NCBI GenBank assembly: GCA_902605165.1
Contig: CACLBJ010000001.1
Span: 186,001-250,000 of the forward strand
From: an uncultured SAR86 cluster bacterium
GTDB taxonomy: Bacteria; Pseudomonadota; Gammaproteobacteria; Magnimaribacterales; D2472
Length of the DNA stretch: 64,000 bases
Direction of reading: 5' to 3'
Each line of letters starts with the position of its first letter. Positions within the stretch are counted from its first letter, which is position 1. Below, piece after piece: positions 19,622 to 30,337 of the stretch. The notes below the pieces were generated by a model, which had not been told where the DNA came from, searched no databases, and was given only the letters and a program-made list of their open reading frames with translations. Both the position numbers and the translations under genes were made by a program.

Positions 19622-20478
19622 GTAAGTATTCCTGCTTTGATTTAAAAATAAAAGACCATATATGTAGTCTTGTTTTAAATCGTCCAAATGAACTAAATAC
19701 AATGACTAGAGACTTTTGGGTTGAGCTAGGAGATGCTTTAGAGGAAATAAATAGAGATTCTGAAGTAAGGGTTGTAGTTCTTTCATCTACTGGAAAACAC
19801 TTTTGTGCAGGTATGGACCTTAGTGCTTTTTCTAATGGAGTTGATGATATTCCTGATGATAAGAAACCAGATCATGCTCGAGTTGGAGAAGTTCTATATA
19901 GAACAGCAAAAGAACTTCAAGGGTATATCAGCAAACTCGAAGAAATAAGAGTCCCAGTAATTGCAGCTGTTCATGGTGGTGTTATTGGGGGAGCATTAGA
20001 TTTAATTACTGCATGTGATATGCGTTTTGCCTCAAACGATGCTTTCTTTTGCATCCAAGAAATCAATATTGGCATGGCTGCTGATGTTGGTACCCTCCAA
20101 AGGCTACCAAAGATTATTCCTGATTCAAAGATGAGAGAGATGGCTTATACAGGAAGAAGAATGCTTGCTGATGAAGCTAAAGATTCAGGGCTTGTAGGAG
20201 AAGTTTATGAAACACAAGATCAAATGCTTGATGCAGTTCATAAACTAGCAGCTGAAATAGCCTCTAAATCACCAGTAGCTATATATGGTCTTAAGGCGGT
20301 TATGAATTACTCAAGGGATCACAATGTAAGTGATAGCTTAGACTTTAATGCTCTATGGAGTGGTGCAATGCTTAGTCAAACAGATATGGCTGAAGCTATG
20401 ACTGCACAAATGGAAAAAAGAGATGCTAACTTCGACAAAATGGTCGATGTTAAAAAATTCAACGAATCAAAAAGTTAA
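19618..20478 (+). CDS. Enoyl-CoA hydratase/isomerase family protein
   Basis: STGKHFCAGMDL, AAVHGGVIGGALDLITACDMRFAS. Confidence 0.92.
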   Translation: MSKYSCFDLKIKDHICSLVLNRPNELNTMTRDFWVELGDALEEINRDSEVRVVVLSSTGKHFCAGMDLSAFSNGVDDIPDDKKPDHARVGEVLYRTAKELQGYISKLEEIRVPVIAAVHGGVIGGALDLITACDMRFASNDAFFCIQEINIGMAADVGTLQRLPKIIPDSKMREMAYTGRRMLADEAKDSGLVGEVYETQDQMLDAVHKLAAEIASKSPVAIYGLKAVMNYSRDHNVSDSLDFNALWSGAMLSQTDMAEAMTAQMEKRDANFDKMVDVKKFNESKS

Positions 20479-21230
20479 GACTTTCTCAGAAATACTGGGC
20501 TATCAGTAGTTGAATCAGCTTTAGAGTATTTGTACCCATCAAGATCAAAATCAACTAACTCATCAGTTTTCTTAATTCTGTTCTGGATAATGAACCTAGC
20601 CATCAAACCTCTAGCTTTTTTGGCATAAAAGCTAATTATTTTGTAGTTCCCATTTTTATAGTCTTTAAAAACTGGAGATACCACCTTCGCTTCATCACTT
20701 ATGTTGCCCAGAACCTTATAGTATTCATTAGAAGCTAAGTTTACGATTGTATCTGAATCTTTAAGTAGATCTTTTTTAACAGACTCGCCCCAAAACTCAT
20801 ATAAGTTTTTCCAACCATTAATTTGTAATTTAGTTCCCATCTCTAATCGATATGGATTCATTACATCAAGAGGTTTAAGTGCACCATATAAACCAGATAA
20901 TATTCTCAAATGCTTTTGTGCAAAATTAAGATCGCCTTTTTTAAAGTCTTCAGCCTGCAAACCCTGGTAAACATCGCCTTTGAAGACAAGCAGAGCAGGC
21001 TTTGAGTTATCTGAAATCTTTTTTTCAGCTTTCCAGGACTGATATCTATCAAAGTTTAGTGATGCCAGTTTGTCACTAAGGCTCATTAAGGATGCGATTT
21101 CACTTGGCTCTTTTTGCTTCAGCTCTTTTACAAGCTCGCCAGACTTTTTTAGAAAGCTTGGCACAGAGTGTGTATCATTATAATTAGCACTATAATCTAG
21201 TGTCTTTGCTGGAGATAAAACTGTAATCAT
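20475..21230 (-). CDS. yaaA: YaaA family peroxide-stress protein
   Basis: MITVLSPAKTLDY, FKGDVYQGLQAEDF, LRILSGLYGALKPLDVMNPYRLEMGT. Confidence 0.95.
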   Translation of the reverse strand: MITVLSPAKTLDYSANYNDTHSVPSFLKKSGELVKELKQKEPSEIASLMSLSDKLASLNFDRYQSWKAEKKISDNSKPALLVFKGDVYQGLQAEDFKKGDLNFAQKHLRILSGLYGALKPLDVMNPYRLEMGTKLQINGWKNLYEFWGESVKKDLLKDSDTIVNLASNEYYKVLGNISDEAKVVSPVFKDYKNGNYKIISFYAKKARGLMARFIIQNRIKKTDELVDFDLDGYKYSKADSTTDSPVFLRKS

Positions 21231-21256
21231 TGGCTTATTTTAGAAATTAATATTTT

Positions 21257-21709
21257 ATGAATCAATCTATAGGCAAATTTTTTTCATACTTTTTACCAAT
21301 AATTGTGATTCTGGTTATATATATTGTTATTAGTAGATATATATTTGGGGTTGGTAGAGCAGATTTACAAGAGTTAGCCTTGTATTTGCATGCACTAGTT
21401 TTCTTGGGTTGTGCTGGTTGGGCTCTTATTGACGAAGAACATGTTAGGGTGGATATTCTCTACAAAAACAAATCAGAATCGTACAAAAAACTCGTAAACA
21501 CCTTGGGTTTAGTTTTTTTCGTACTGCCAGTAGTTTTTATAATAAGTTTTTACTCCATAGATTTTATTAAATTATCTTGGCTCTTAAAGGAATCATCAAC
21601 TGAGCCAGGTGGCTTAAAAACTGTTTATCTGCATAAAACAATTATTTTACTGTTTCCGCTAGTACTTTTTTTAGCAGCTGTTAAACAATTCAAAGAGCTA
21701 TGGAAATAA
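21257..21709 (+). CDS. TRAP transporter small permease (DctQ family)
   Basis: Four-TM 150 aa; ELALYLHALVFLGCAGWALIDEEHVRVDIL. Confidence 0.85.
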   Translation: MNQSIGKFFSYFLPIIVILVIYIVISRYIFGVGRADLQELALYLHALVFLGCAGWALIDEEHVRVDILYKNKSESYKKLVNTLGLVFFVLPVVFIISFYSIDFIKLSWLLKESSTEPGGLKTVYLHKTIILLFPLVLFLAAVKQFKELWK

Positions 21710-23031
21710 TACCGCTTTTATTAATAATTTTTGTTTGTAGTTCATTGCTGATAGGTTATCCAGTTGCTTTTACGTTAGCTGGTGTATCAATAATATTCGC
21801 TCTGGTATGTTCATTATTTGGGGTTTTTGATTTAAATCTTTTAAAAAACTTGCCAATAAGAATATTTGGAATTATGAATAACCAAACCCTTCTTGCTGTG
21901 CCGTTATTTGTTTTTATGGGAGTAGTGTTGGAAAGATCAGGAATTGCAGCAAAGATGCTACAAGATATGGCTAAAGCCTTTTCTGGCATAAAAGGCGGTC
22001 TTGGTATTTCCATTGTTATCGTGGGTGCATTATTAGCTGCAAGCACAGGTATCGTTGGTGCAACAGTTGTGACTATGGGGTTAATGTCACTTCCGGCTCT
22101 TCTTAAGGAGGGATATGATAAAAAATTCTCTTCTGGTCTTGTCGCAGCAACTGGTACTTTAGGCCAAATTATTCCTCCGTCAATTGCATTGGTTCTTCTT
22201 GGTGATGTTATGTCTAATGCATATCAGCGAGCTCAAAATGATATGGGCATCTTCTCAGTAAAAACAGTTTCTGTTGGAGACTTATTCATAGGAGCACTTT
22301 TGCCAGGACTTATTATTTGTATTCTTTTTCTGATCTACACAATCTTTTGGAACAGAAATTTAAATATCAGTAGTGAGATGGAAAGCAAAGTTAATCTTCT
22401 CTCTTTATTAAATACTCTTTTGCCGCCTATCTTACTAATCTTTATGGTTCTGGGATCTATTATTTTTGGTATTGCTACGCCAACAGAAGCAGCTGGCGTT
22501 GGAGCAATTGGTTCAATACTCATATGTTTGTACTTTAAAAAGTTGAATATGGAGCTTATAAAGGAAGCTAGCAGAAGAACAGCTTTGGTTACAACTATGG
22601 TCTTTACTATCCTAATTGGTGCATCCATATTCTCTCTAATTTTTAGAGGTGTTGGTGGTGATGAATTAATAAGCTTAGTTTTTGAGATGTTGCCGGGTGG
22701 AAAATATTCAGCATTGTTGTTTGTAATGCTGATGATTTTTTTGCTGGGTTTTATATTAGATTTTATTGAGATTTGTTATGTATTTGTTCCGCTAATTGCG
22801 CCACCGTTACTTATGATGGGTTTTGATCCTGTTTGGCTTGGGATAATGCTAGCAATTAATCTTCAAACTTCTTTTTTAACACCTCCCTTTGGGTTTTCAC
22901 TCTTTTACCTGAGAGGAGTTGCAGATAAATCAATAAGAACAATAGAAATATATAAAGGAGTAATACCTTTTATAGCGATTCAGTTATTAGTCTTGTTAAT
23001 GGTTATACTTTTTCCAAGCTTAGTCTTATGA
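21700..23031 (+). CDS. TRAP transporter large permease (DctM family)
   Basis: 443 aa multi-TM; ALLAASTGIVGATVVTMGLMSLPALLKEGYDKKFSSGLVAATGTLGQIIPPSI, ATPTEAAGVGAIG. Confidence 0.93.
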   Translation: MEIIPLLLIIFVCSSLLIGYPVAFTLAGVSIIFALVCSLFGVFDLNLLKNLPIRIFGIMNNQTLLAVPLFVFMGVVLERSGIAAKMLQDMAKAFSGIKGGLGISIVIVGALLAASTGIVGATVVTMGLMSLPALLKEGYDKKFSSGLVAATGTLGQIIPPSIALVLLGDVMSNAYQRAQNDMGIFSVKTVSVGDLFIGALLPGLIICILFLIYTIFWNRNLNISSEMESKVNLLSLLNTLLPPILLIFMVLGSIIFGIATPTEAAGVGAIGSILICLYFKKLNMELIKEASRRTALVTTMVFTILIGASIFSLIFRGVGGDELISLVFEMLPGGKYSALLFVMLMIFLLGFILDFIEICYVFVPLIAPPLLMMGFDPVWLGIMLAINLQTSFLTPPFGFSLFYLRGVADKSIRTIEIYKGVIPFIAIQLLVLLMVILFPSLVL

Positions 23032-24113
23032 GAATCCTATTTTTTACCATCTTTTTTATTGTTTCATGTTCTCAAGATGAAATAGTCACTGATAAAACTT
23101 TAATGGTATTTGAAGATCAAAAAATCTTGTTCGATTCAGGCCTTATAAATAATGATAATGAAATCACTAGAACGCTTGGGTCAGGAAGAGTGGTTCTCAA
23201 GAAGATTAAATTACCTGAGACTGGTAATTTTCATCGTGCCAAAGCGATCATCACGTTAAAGTCGACAGGAGACCCATGGGATAAGTCTGGGTCGTTTTTC
23301 ATATTACCTGAGGATGATCTTAATAATCTTAACGAAGTCACTTCATTAGAGTTATTAAGATTTATAACTCCTTTTGGTGTTGGTCACTTTAATAACAAAG
23401 AAAATATACAAAAGCTAAAACCTTCTTATATACCAAGGTGGGAAGATGACATCACTTGGGAAGAAGATATATCTCATTTACTGCCAGTTTTGAAAGATGA
23501 GGTTTGGGTTGGTCTTTACATTGATACTTGGTCAAATGAAGGCTGGAATGTTGATATCGGTTTTAAGTTTGATGAATATTATACAAAAACAAATAAACCA
23601 CTAAAGACTATATTTCCTCTGCTAAATACAACTCCAATGTTTCCGGAGCAAAGTGGTTATGATAAGTTTGCTAGCGAGCCTATAACAAAAAAATTCAAGT
23701 TAGCTAAAGATCATGAAAACGTAAGATTATATTATTTAACAACAGGTCATGGCGGTCATAGTGGCGGTGATGAATTTGTAAAGAGACTTAATTTGATAAG
23801 TCTTAATGACAAAGTTATAAAAGAGTTTATCCCTTGGCGGGACGATTGTGCTTCCTTTAGAAGATTTAATCCCAGCTCAGGCGTTTGGATGACAGAAGCT
23901 GAGTGGAAAGGTGAGATAATTGAAGAAAGAATTGCATCGTCAGATTATTCGAGATCTGGGTGGTGCCCTGGCAGCAAAGTAACTCCTGAAATAATTGAAT
24001 TAGGTAGGTTAGAAAAGGGAGAACACTCCATTACAATATCTATTCCTGAAGCTCAAATAACAACAGAGGAATTCTTCAATTTTTGGAATGTGTCTGCTTA
24101 TTTAATTTACTGA
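23028..24113 (+). CDS. PNGase F-like peptide-N-glycosidase family lipoprotein
   Basis: Lipobox FFIVSCSQ; C-terminal YYLTTGHGGHSGGDEFVKRLN...PWRDDCASFRRFNPSSGVW...SDYSRSGWCPGSKVTPEII, typical of PNGase F. ATGA overlap with dctM. Confidence 0.82.
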   Translation: MRILFFTIFFIVSCSQDEIVTDKTLMVFEDQKILFDSGLINNDNEITRTLGSGRVVLKKIKLPETGNFHRAKAIITLKSTGDPWDKSGSFFILPEDDLNNLNEVTSLELLRFITPFGVGHFNNKENIQKLKPSYIPRWEDDITWEEDISHLLPVLKDEVWVGLYIDTWSNEGWNVDIGFKFDEYYTKTNKPLKTIFPLLNTTPMFPEQSGYDKFASEPITKKFKLAKDHENVRLYYLTTGHGGHSGGDEFVKRLNLISLNDKVIKEFIPWRDDCASFRRFNPSSGVWMTEAEWKGEIIEERIASSDYSRSGWCPGSKVTPEIIELGRLEKGEHSITISIPEAQITTEEFFNFWNVSAYLIY

Positions 24114-24121
24114 ATTAATTA

Positions 24122-25108
24122 TTAAGATGTTTTTGTTTTGAGCTCAATTCCTGCGTTATTTTTTTGCAACGCTTGTTCAGCTCTATAGCTTGACCTAACC
24201 ATTGGACCTGAAACAACTTCCAAGAAGCCTTTGCTAATTCCAATCTCTCTATATTTTTCAAACTCTTCAGGAGTAACCCATCTCTCAACTGGTAAGTGAT
24301 TAAGAGTTGGTCGCAGATATTGTCCAAGAGTTAAGATATCAACTTTATGATTAATAAGGTCATCCATAGCTTGCTCAATCTCTTCATCTGTTTCGCCAAG
24401 GCCCAGTATTAAACTTGTTTTTGTTAATACTTCCTTATTTATTTCTTTTGATTCGTATAAAACATCCAGTGTTTGCTGATATCCTGCTCTAGGATCTCTT
24501 ACTGGATGAGTTAACCTTTCAACTGTCTCAAGATTTTGAGCAAAAACTTCGATACCCGAATTCACAATAGTATCTATTGAAGATTTAATTCCTTTGAAGT
24601 CTGGGGTAAGTGCCTCTACAGCAGTATTGGGATTAAGATTTTTTATAGCCTGAACCGTTTGAGCATAATGTTCAGCGCCTCCATCTTCAAGATCATCTCT
24701 ATTAACTGAAGTAAGAACAACATATTTAAGGCCCATAGTTCTGACAGCTTTTGCTGTTTTTAAAGGCTCTTCTTGATCTAGCCAGCCTTTTGGATTTCCT
24801 GTATCTACCGAACAAAATTTACAAGCCCTTGTGCAAACTGAACCCATCAACATAAAGGTTGCTGTTCCGCTTGACCAACACTCTGAGATGTTTGGGCACA
24901 TTGCCTCTTCACAAACTGTATTGAGTTTTTTGGAGGCAACTTGATCTTTGACCAGCTTATATTTGGGATCAAAACTAGCTTTTACTCTAATCCAGCTTGG
25001 CTTCTTTTCTGCAGGAATAGATGCAAACTTATTTGCCTTTTGACCATTTTTAACAGCCTTAATGCCGTCTCTATTTACAATCTTTACTGTAGGTATTATT
25101 TCCATCAA
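24122..25108 (-). CDS. lipA: Lipoyl synthase
   Basis: [38 protein letters not shown] (radical SAM plus auxiliary cluster). Confidence 0.97.
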   Translation of the reverse strand: MMEIIPTVKIVNRDGIKAVKNGQKANKFASIPAEKKPSWIRVKASFDPKYKLVKDQVASKKLNTVCEEAMCPNISECWSSGTATFMLMGSVCTRACKFCSVDTGNPKGWLDQEEPLKTAKAVRTMGLKYVVLTSVNRDDLEDGGAEHYAQTVQAIKNLNPNTAVEALTPDFKGIKSSIDTIVNSGIEVFAQNLETVERLTHPVRDPRAGYQQTLDVLYESKEINKEVLTKTSLILGLGETDEEIEQAMDDLINHKVDILTLGQYLRPTLNHLPVERWVTPEEFEKYREIGISKGFLEVVSGPMVRSSYRAEQALQKNNAGIELKTKTS

Positions 25109-25720
25109 TTAAAAAATCTGTTGAATGTTTACTTCTACTGCTGATTTTACTTTCTCCAGAGTGATGTTGCTATATATATCTTTAATTTGTGTAACTTGAA
25201 GCCCTTCGTAACCACAGGGATTAATATTTTTAAAAGGATCTAGATCCATATCAACATTGATGCTTATGCCATGATAGGAATATCCTTTTGAAAAACGGAG
25301 TCCAATTGAAGCTATCTTCTTTGAATCTACATAGACTCCGGGTGAGCCTTCAATAGTATTGCTGTGGATCTGAAAATCTAAAAGCGTCTTCTGCACTAAA
25401 TCCTCTAATTGCTTTACAAACTTCTTTGGTCCAAGATTCCTTTTTTTTATGTTTAACAAAAAATATATAACGAGCTGACCTGGTCCGTGATAGGTAACCT
25501 CTCCTCCTCTATCTGCTTGGAATATATCAATATCTGTTTTTTTTAAAATGTGTTTTTGGTCTGCGGCAGTTCCAAGCGTGAAGACTGGATCATGCTCAAG
25601 CATCCAAATAGATTCATCTTCACCTTCTGCTACAAAATCTTTCATTGCAGAAAAGGTTTCTCGATATTGTTTTTTACCTAAATCTTTAATCACTTCTTGA
25701 TCTAGCTTCAACGAAGGCAT
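25109..25720 (-). CDS. lipB: Lipoyl(octanoyl) transferase
   Basis: DRGGEVTYHGPGQLVIYFLLNI, KIASIGLRFSKGYSYHGISINV. ORF extends to 25753. Confidence 0.95.
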   Translation of the reverse strand: MPSLKLDQEVIKDLGKKQYRETFSAMKDFVAEGEDESIWMLEHDPVFTLGTAADQKHILKKTDIDIFQADRGGEVTYHGPGQLVIYFLLNIKKRNLGPKKFVKQLEDLVQKTLLDFQIHSNTIEGSPGVYVDSKKIASIGLRFSKGYSYHGISINVDMDLDPFKNINPCGYEGLQVTQIKDIYSNITLEKVKSAVEVNIQQIF

Positions 25721-26807
25721 CTTCTGCAATTGAATGATAGTCTGAGACCTCATCTAAAAAATCTTGAAAAGAAGTATGAACCTTTCTTATCGTCTCGTCG
25801 TTAAGACTTTCCGTAATAATCTCATCAGAGATTTTTTTAAATTCCATAATGACTTCTTCAGGAAGTTTTCTTAACTCAACTCCATGAGTCTCAATAAGTT
25901 CTTTGAGAGCCTTATTGTTTGAAGCTGTGTATTCATCTAATAAATCTTGATTAACCGCTTTAGCTGCAGTTTCAATAATTGCTTGTAAGTCAGGTGTAAG
26001 TGAATCCCATGCATCATCATTTACTAATAATTCAAGCATAGATCCGGGCTCATGCCACCCAGGATAATAATAATATTTTGCAACTTGTTGGAAACCAAAA
26101 GCTAAATCATTATATGGGCCAACCCACTCAACAGCATCTATAGTCCCAGTCTGCATAGCTGTATATAATTCACCGCCAGGGATATTTACTGGATTGCCTC
26201 CGGCTCTTTTAAAAACCTCTCCCCCAACTCCAGGTATCCTCATTTTTAATCCCTTTAAATCTTCTAATGAATTAATTTCTTTATTGAACCAACCAAACAT
26301 CTGTGTCCCAGTGTTGCCACATGGAATCGGATAGATGTTAAAGGGTTTATAAAGCTCTCTCCATATTTCTAATCCACCGCCTCTATTCACCCATGCATTC
26401 ATTTCTTTGGCATTTAGTCCAAAGGGAACTCCGGCAAAGAATTGTGCTGCAGGAATCTTGCCTTTCCAATAATAAGCGCCGCTATGCCCCATTTGAACTG
26501 ATCCTGAGGATACAGCATCGAAAACTCCCATTGCTGGAACAATTTCGCCAGCTCCATAGACAGTTATACTCATTCTTCCATCACTCATTTCTTTAACGAG
26601 CTTTGCTAGTCTTTCTGGGGCCATCCCTAAACCAGGATAATTTTTAGGCCATGTTGTTACGAGAGACCAGTTATAGGTTTTTTGCTTATCAATTTTTTGT
26701 TGGGAATTGGAGGAATCTGAGCAGCTTACTGCAAACAATAAAGCAATGAATACTAAACTACTCTTAATTAGATTTTTTCTAATTTTGCGAATGCTAAAAC
26801 TAACCAT
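25686..26807 (-). CDS. TRAP transporter substrate-binding protein (DctP family), lipoprotein
   Basis: Lipobox LLFAVSCSDSS; YNWSLVTTWPKNYPGLG, LKGLKMRIPGVGGEVFKRAGGNPVNIPGGELYTAMQTGTIDAVEWVGPYND. Confidence 0.92.
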   Translation of the reverse strand: MVSFSIRKIRKNLIKSSLVFIALLFAVSCSDSSNSQQKIDKQKTYNWSLVTTWPKNYPGLGMAPERLAKLVKEMSDGRMSITVYGAGEIVPAMGVFDAVSSGSVQMGHSGAYYWKGKIPAAQFFAGVPFGLNAKEMNAWVNRGGGLEIWRELYKPFNIYPIPCGNTGTQMFGWFNKEINSLEDLKGLKMRIPGVGGEVFKRAGGNPVNIPGGELYTAMQTGTIDAVEWVGPYNDLAFGFQQVAKYYYYPGWHEPGSMLELLVNDDAWDSLTPDLQAIIETAAKAVNQDLLDEYTASNNKALKELIETHGVELRKLPEEVIMEFKKISDEIITESLNDETIRKVHTSFQDFLDEVSDYHSIAEDAFVEARSRSD

Positions 26808-28945
26808 TTTGTTCCCTCTTGTTCAAAATTTATTTGAACTCGAGCTGACTCACCAGCTCCTTCATAATTTAGTACTATACCCTCTCCAAACGTTGGATGT
26901 GAAACTTTTTCACCGAGAGAAATTCCAATGGAATCCGAAGAATCCTTTAAAGATGGGCTCATCTGACCTTTTCTTTTGTAAGGGATTGTTGTCTGTGCCC
27001 TAGGTCTTATCTCTTCGATTAGTTCTGCCGGTATTTCCTTTAGAAATCTTGAAGGTGGATTAAATATATCAGTTCCATGAAGTCTTCTTGATTCTGCATA
27101 AGTTAAGTAAAGTTTTCGCATTGCTCTTGTTATTCCTACATAACAAAGGCGTCTTTCCTCCTCTAGCTGAGATGCACTTTCCATTGATCTGCCATGTGGA
27201 AACAAGCTTTCTTCCATGCCAGTTAAGAAAACTAATTTAAACTCTAATCCTTTTGCTGAGTGTAATGTCATTAACTGAACAGCATCATCATGTTCACCTG
27301 CTTGCCTATCTCCAGCATCTAAAGAAATAACATCTAAAAAACTTTCAACAATCTCCTTATTATCTTTATCTTCATTAAAAGATTGTTCAAAGTTTTTTGC
27401 AGCCGATATAAGTTCATCAAGGTTCTCTGTCCTTGTTTTACCCTTTTCTCCGGGCTCCTTCTTATGGAAATCATATAGACCTGACTTTACATTTATATGC
27501 TCAACTAGTTCAGAAAGGTTATGCGTTTGCAGCATCTCAAAAGCATTCGCAATAAACTCTAAATATGAGCCAAGCCCCGAAGCTCCCTTCCCTTTTATTG
27601 CACCTTCATCAATTAATTTAGCAGCAGCTTTGATATATGAAATTCCAGATTTTTTTGCTTCATCTCTTACCTTGGCTAAAGTCTTTTGACCTACACCTCT
27701 GGTCGGATTCGATATTGATCTTTCAAAAGCAGGATTATCCGAATTATTAAAGATTACCTTTAAATAGCTTATTGCATTTTTAATCTCGAGCCTGTCATAG
27801 AATCGAAGTCCGCCATAAATTCTGTAGGGAATACCTATCCTTAATAAGGCCTCCTCTATGGCTCGTGATTGAGCATTAGATCTATAAAGCACAGCTGAGT
27901 CTTGATAGAGTTCTCCCTTTTCCATCCAGTCTTTTGCGACACCAGCTACAAATCTTGCCTCCTCTTGTTCATTGAAGGCTTGATATAAGATTAGATTTTC
28001 TCCCTCAAGCTCCTCGGTCCATAGGTTCTTTCCAAGCCTATCAGCATTATTATCGATTAAAGCATTGGCTGCAGAGAGAATTTTACTTGTAGACCTATAG
28101 TTCTGCTCTAATTTAACAACGCTTACCTTTTTAAACTCTTTTATATAAGCATCTACATTCTCAACTTTTGCACCCCTCCATCCGTATATGGACTGATCGT
28201 CATCTCCAACGGCTGTTGTAAGTGCGTCCTTTGAGGTTATTTCCTTTAACCACTTATATTGAATAGTATTGGTGTCTTGAAACTCATCAATCAAAATAGA
28301 TCTAAATCTTTTATGAAAATAGCTTTTAACAGAAGCATTTTTTCTGATGAGCTCATAAGATTTTAGTATTAACTCTGCAAAATCTACCAAACTGTCATTT
28401 CTACAAAGCTCTTCGTATTCTGAATAGACTCCTTTAATTGTTTTTCTATAAAAGTCTCCTCTATCTCTTATTGATTTAGCTCTTTTACCGGAGTCCTTCC
28501 AGCTATTTATTTGCCATTGGGTTTGTCGGTATGGAAACTTCGCTTCATCAATGCCTTGTTCTTTGGATAGTCTTTTTATAATTCTCAACTGATCATCAGC
28601 ATCAAGGATTGTAAAACCTGAAGACAGCTCAGCTTCTTTGTTAAACCTTCTTAAAATTCTATGAGAGAGGCTGTGAAAAGTTCCGCACCAAATTTCTGGT
28701 GATGGATGTTGCAGAAGATCTTCAATCCTTGATCTCATTTCATTGGCTGCTTTGTTTGTAAAAGTTACTGCCATAATAGAGCCCGGTGAAAAGCTCAGTG
28801 CCTCGACTTGCCATGCAACTTTATGAACAAGCACCCTAGTTTTTCCTGATCCAGCTCCCGCTAAAACCATTATATTTTGGTCTTCAGAGGCAACAGCATG
28901 CCGTTGTTGATCGTTCAGGTTTTCAAGTATGTGGGATACGTCCAT
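26768..28945 (-). CDS. uvrD: UvrD/Rep family DNA helicase (helicase II)
   Basis: LNDQQRHAVASEDQNIMVLAGAGSGKTRVLVHK, DDDQSIYGWRGA, TLHSAKGLEFKLVFLTGMEESLFPH. Confidence 0.95.
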   Translation of the reverse strand: MDVSHILENLNDQQRHAVASEDQNIMVLAGAGSGKTRVLVHKVAWQVEALSFSPGSIMAVTFTNKAANEMRSRIEDLLQHPSPEIWCGTFHSLSHRILRRFNKEAELSSGFTILDADDQLRIIKRLSKEQGIDEAKFPYRQTQWQINSWKDSGKRAKSIRDRGDFYRKTIKGVYSEYEELCRNDSLVDFAELILKSYELIRKNASVKSYFHKRFRSILIDEFQDTNTIQYKWLKEITSKDALTTAVGDDDQSIYGWRGAKVENVDAYIKEFKKVSVVKLEQNYRSTSKILSAANALIDNNADRLGKNLWTEELEGENLILYQAFNEQEEARFVAGVAKDWMEKGELYQDSAVLYRSNAQSRAIEEALLRIGIPYRIYGGLRFYDRLEIKNAISYLKVIFNNSDNPAFERSISNPTRGVGQKTLAKVRDEAKKSGISYIKAAAKLIDEGAIKGKGASGLGSYLEFIANAFEMLQTHNLSELVEHINVKSGLYDFHKKEPGEKGKTRTENLDELISAAKNFEQSFNEDKDNKEIVESFLDVISLDAGDRQAGEHDDAVQLMTLHSAKGLEFKLVFLTGMEESLFPHGRSMESASQLEEERRLCYVGITRAMRKLYLTYAESRRLHGTDIFNPPSRFLKEIPAELIEEIRPRAQTTIPYKRKGQMSPSLKDSSDSIGISLGEKVSHPTFGEGIVLNYEGAGESARVQINFEQEGTKWLVLAFAKLEKI

Positions 28946-28998
28946 ATGATTGTTTTAGTATATATTGAAACTAATCATGTGGGTGTTAATATAATTTT

Positions 28999-29928
28999 AT
29001 GAACAAAGTTATTGAACATCTAGGAAGTAAGTACCCAATTATTCAAGCTCCAATGGGCTGGATTGCAAGGAGTCAGCTTGCTTCTGCTGTCTCAAATGCA
29101 GGTGGGTTTGGAGTTATAGAAACCTCATCTGGAGAGGTCGATGCTTGTAAAGAAGAAATAAAAAAAATGGCAGAGTTAACTGATAAACCTTTTGGAGTTA
29201 ATTTGCCTCTACTGTTTTTAAGTGATTCAACAATGGTGGATTTTATTGTTGAGCATGGTGTAAATTTTGTTACAACGTCTGCTGGAGATCCTGGAAAATA
29301 TATAGATGTCCTAAAATCGGCAGATATTACCGTTTACCACGCGGTTCCAAGTTTGGCGGGGGCAAAGAAAGCCTTTGAAGCTGGTGTTGATGGGTTGGTT
29401 GTAGAAGGAACCGAAGGTGGTGGTTTTAAGAGTCCAGAGGAGGTTGGTTTATTTGTTTTAATTCAAGCAATTAAGAATGAAATTGACTTGCCAATTGTTG
29501 CTGCTGGCGGAATTGTAGATGGAGTTGGGATGGCAGCTGCATTTGCTGCCGGCGCTGAAGGCATCCAGATGGGAACAAGATTTGTTTCAAGTAAAGAAAG
29601 CCCTGTTCATGATAACTTCAAAAATACAATTGTTGGCTCAGGAACAAATGGGACTTTAATTCTTAATAAAAAATCAAAGCCTTGCATAAGGGCTCTTAAA
29701 ACAAATCTAACAGATTCAATTTATGAGAAAGGCATTATGGAAATGTCTGAAATGATGGGCATTAAGAGTTTATATTTTGATGGAGATATGGAGGCTGCAC
29801 CAGCGCTTGCAGGACAATCAGTGGGTTTAATTGATAAAGTAAAGTCAGTTGAAGAAATAATTAATGAAACTATTTTTGAGTTCAATCAAACAGTTTCAAG
29901 GTTAAATGAGAGTAAATTTAATGAGTAA
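28999..29928 (+). CDS. Nitronate monooxygenase / 2-nitropropane dioxygenase family
   Basis: YPIIQAPMGWIARSQLASAVSNAGGFG, VEGTEGGGF, LPIVAAGGIVDGVGMAAAFAAGAEGIQMGTRF. Confidence 0.9.
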   Translation: MNKVIEHLGSKYPIIQAPMGWIARSQLASAVSNAGGFGVIETSSGEVDACKEEIKKMAELTDKPFGVNLPLLFLSDSTMVDFIVEHGVNFVTTSAGDPGKYIDVLKSADITVYHAVPSLAGAKKAFEAGVDGLVVEGTEGGGFKSPEEVGLFVLIQAIKNEIDLPIVAAGGIVDGVGMAAAFAAGAEGIQMGTRFVSSKESPVHDNFKNTIVGSGTNGTLILNKKSKPCIRALKTNLTDSIYEKGIMEMSEMMGIKSLYFDGDMEAAPALAGQSVGLIDKVKSVEEIINETIFEFNQTVSRLNESKFNE

Positions 29929-30337
29929 TGAAATAAAAGATTTTTTTAAAACGTATTCGGACTTCGTCACTAAAGTAACCAGTGATCCTAGTCTTGATCT
30001 TGATGCATTAATGGAAAGATTAAAAGAGGTTGATGCTTCCTCCGATATTAAATCCGCAAGACTGTTAACTGCTGCAATGGGCCTTGGCAGCGAGACTGGA
30101 GAATTTGTTGAGATTGTAAAGAAAATGTACCTTCAAGGTAAGCCAGCTTCGGAAGAGAATATCTTTCATATGAAAAGAGAGCTGGGTGACATAATGTGGT
30201 ATTGGGCTACAGCATGTGCAGCCCTTGATTTAGATCCACATGAAGTAATTGCTGAAAATCAAAAGAAGTTAGAGGCCAGATATGGTGAACAATTCGAAGT
30301 GCAAAGAAGTGAGGTTAGAAAAGAAGGCGATCTTTGA
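29921..30337 (+). CDS. MazG-like nucleotide pyrophosphohydrolase domain protein
   Basis: GLGSETGEFVEIVKK, KRELGDIMWYWATACAALDL (EExxE..ExxD-like). Confidence 0.75.
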   Translation: MSNEIKDFFKTYSDFVTKVTSDPSLDLDALMERLKEVDASSDIKSARLLTAAMGLGSETGEFVEIVKKMYLQGKPASEENIFHMKRELGDIMWYWATACAALDLDPHEVIAENQKKLEARYGEQFEVQRSEVRKEGDL

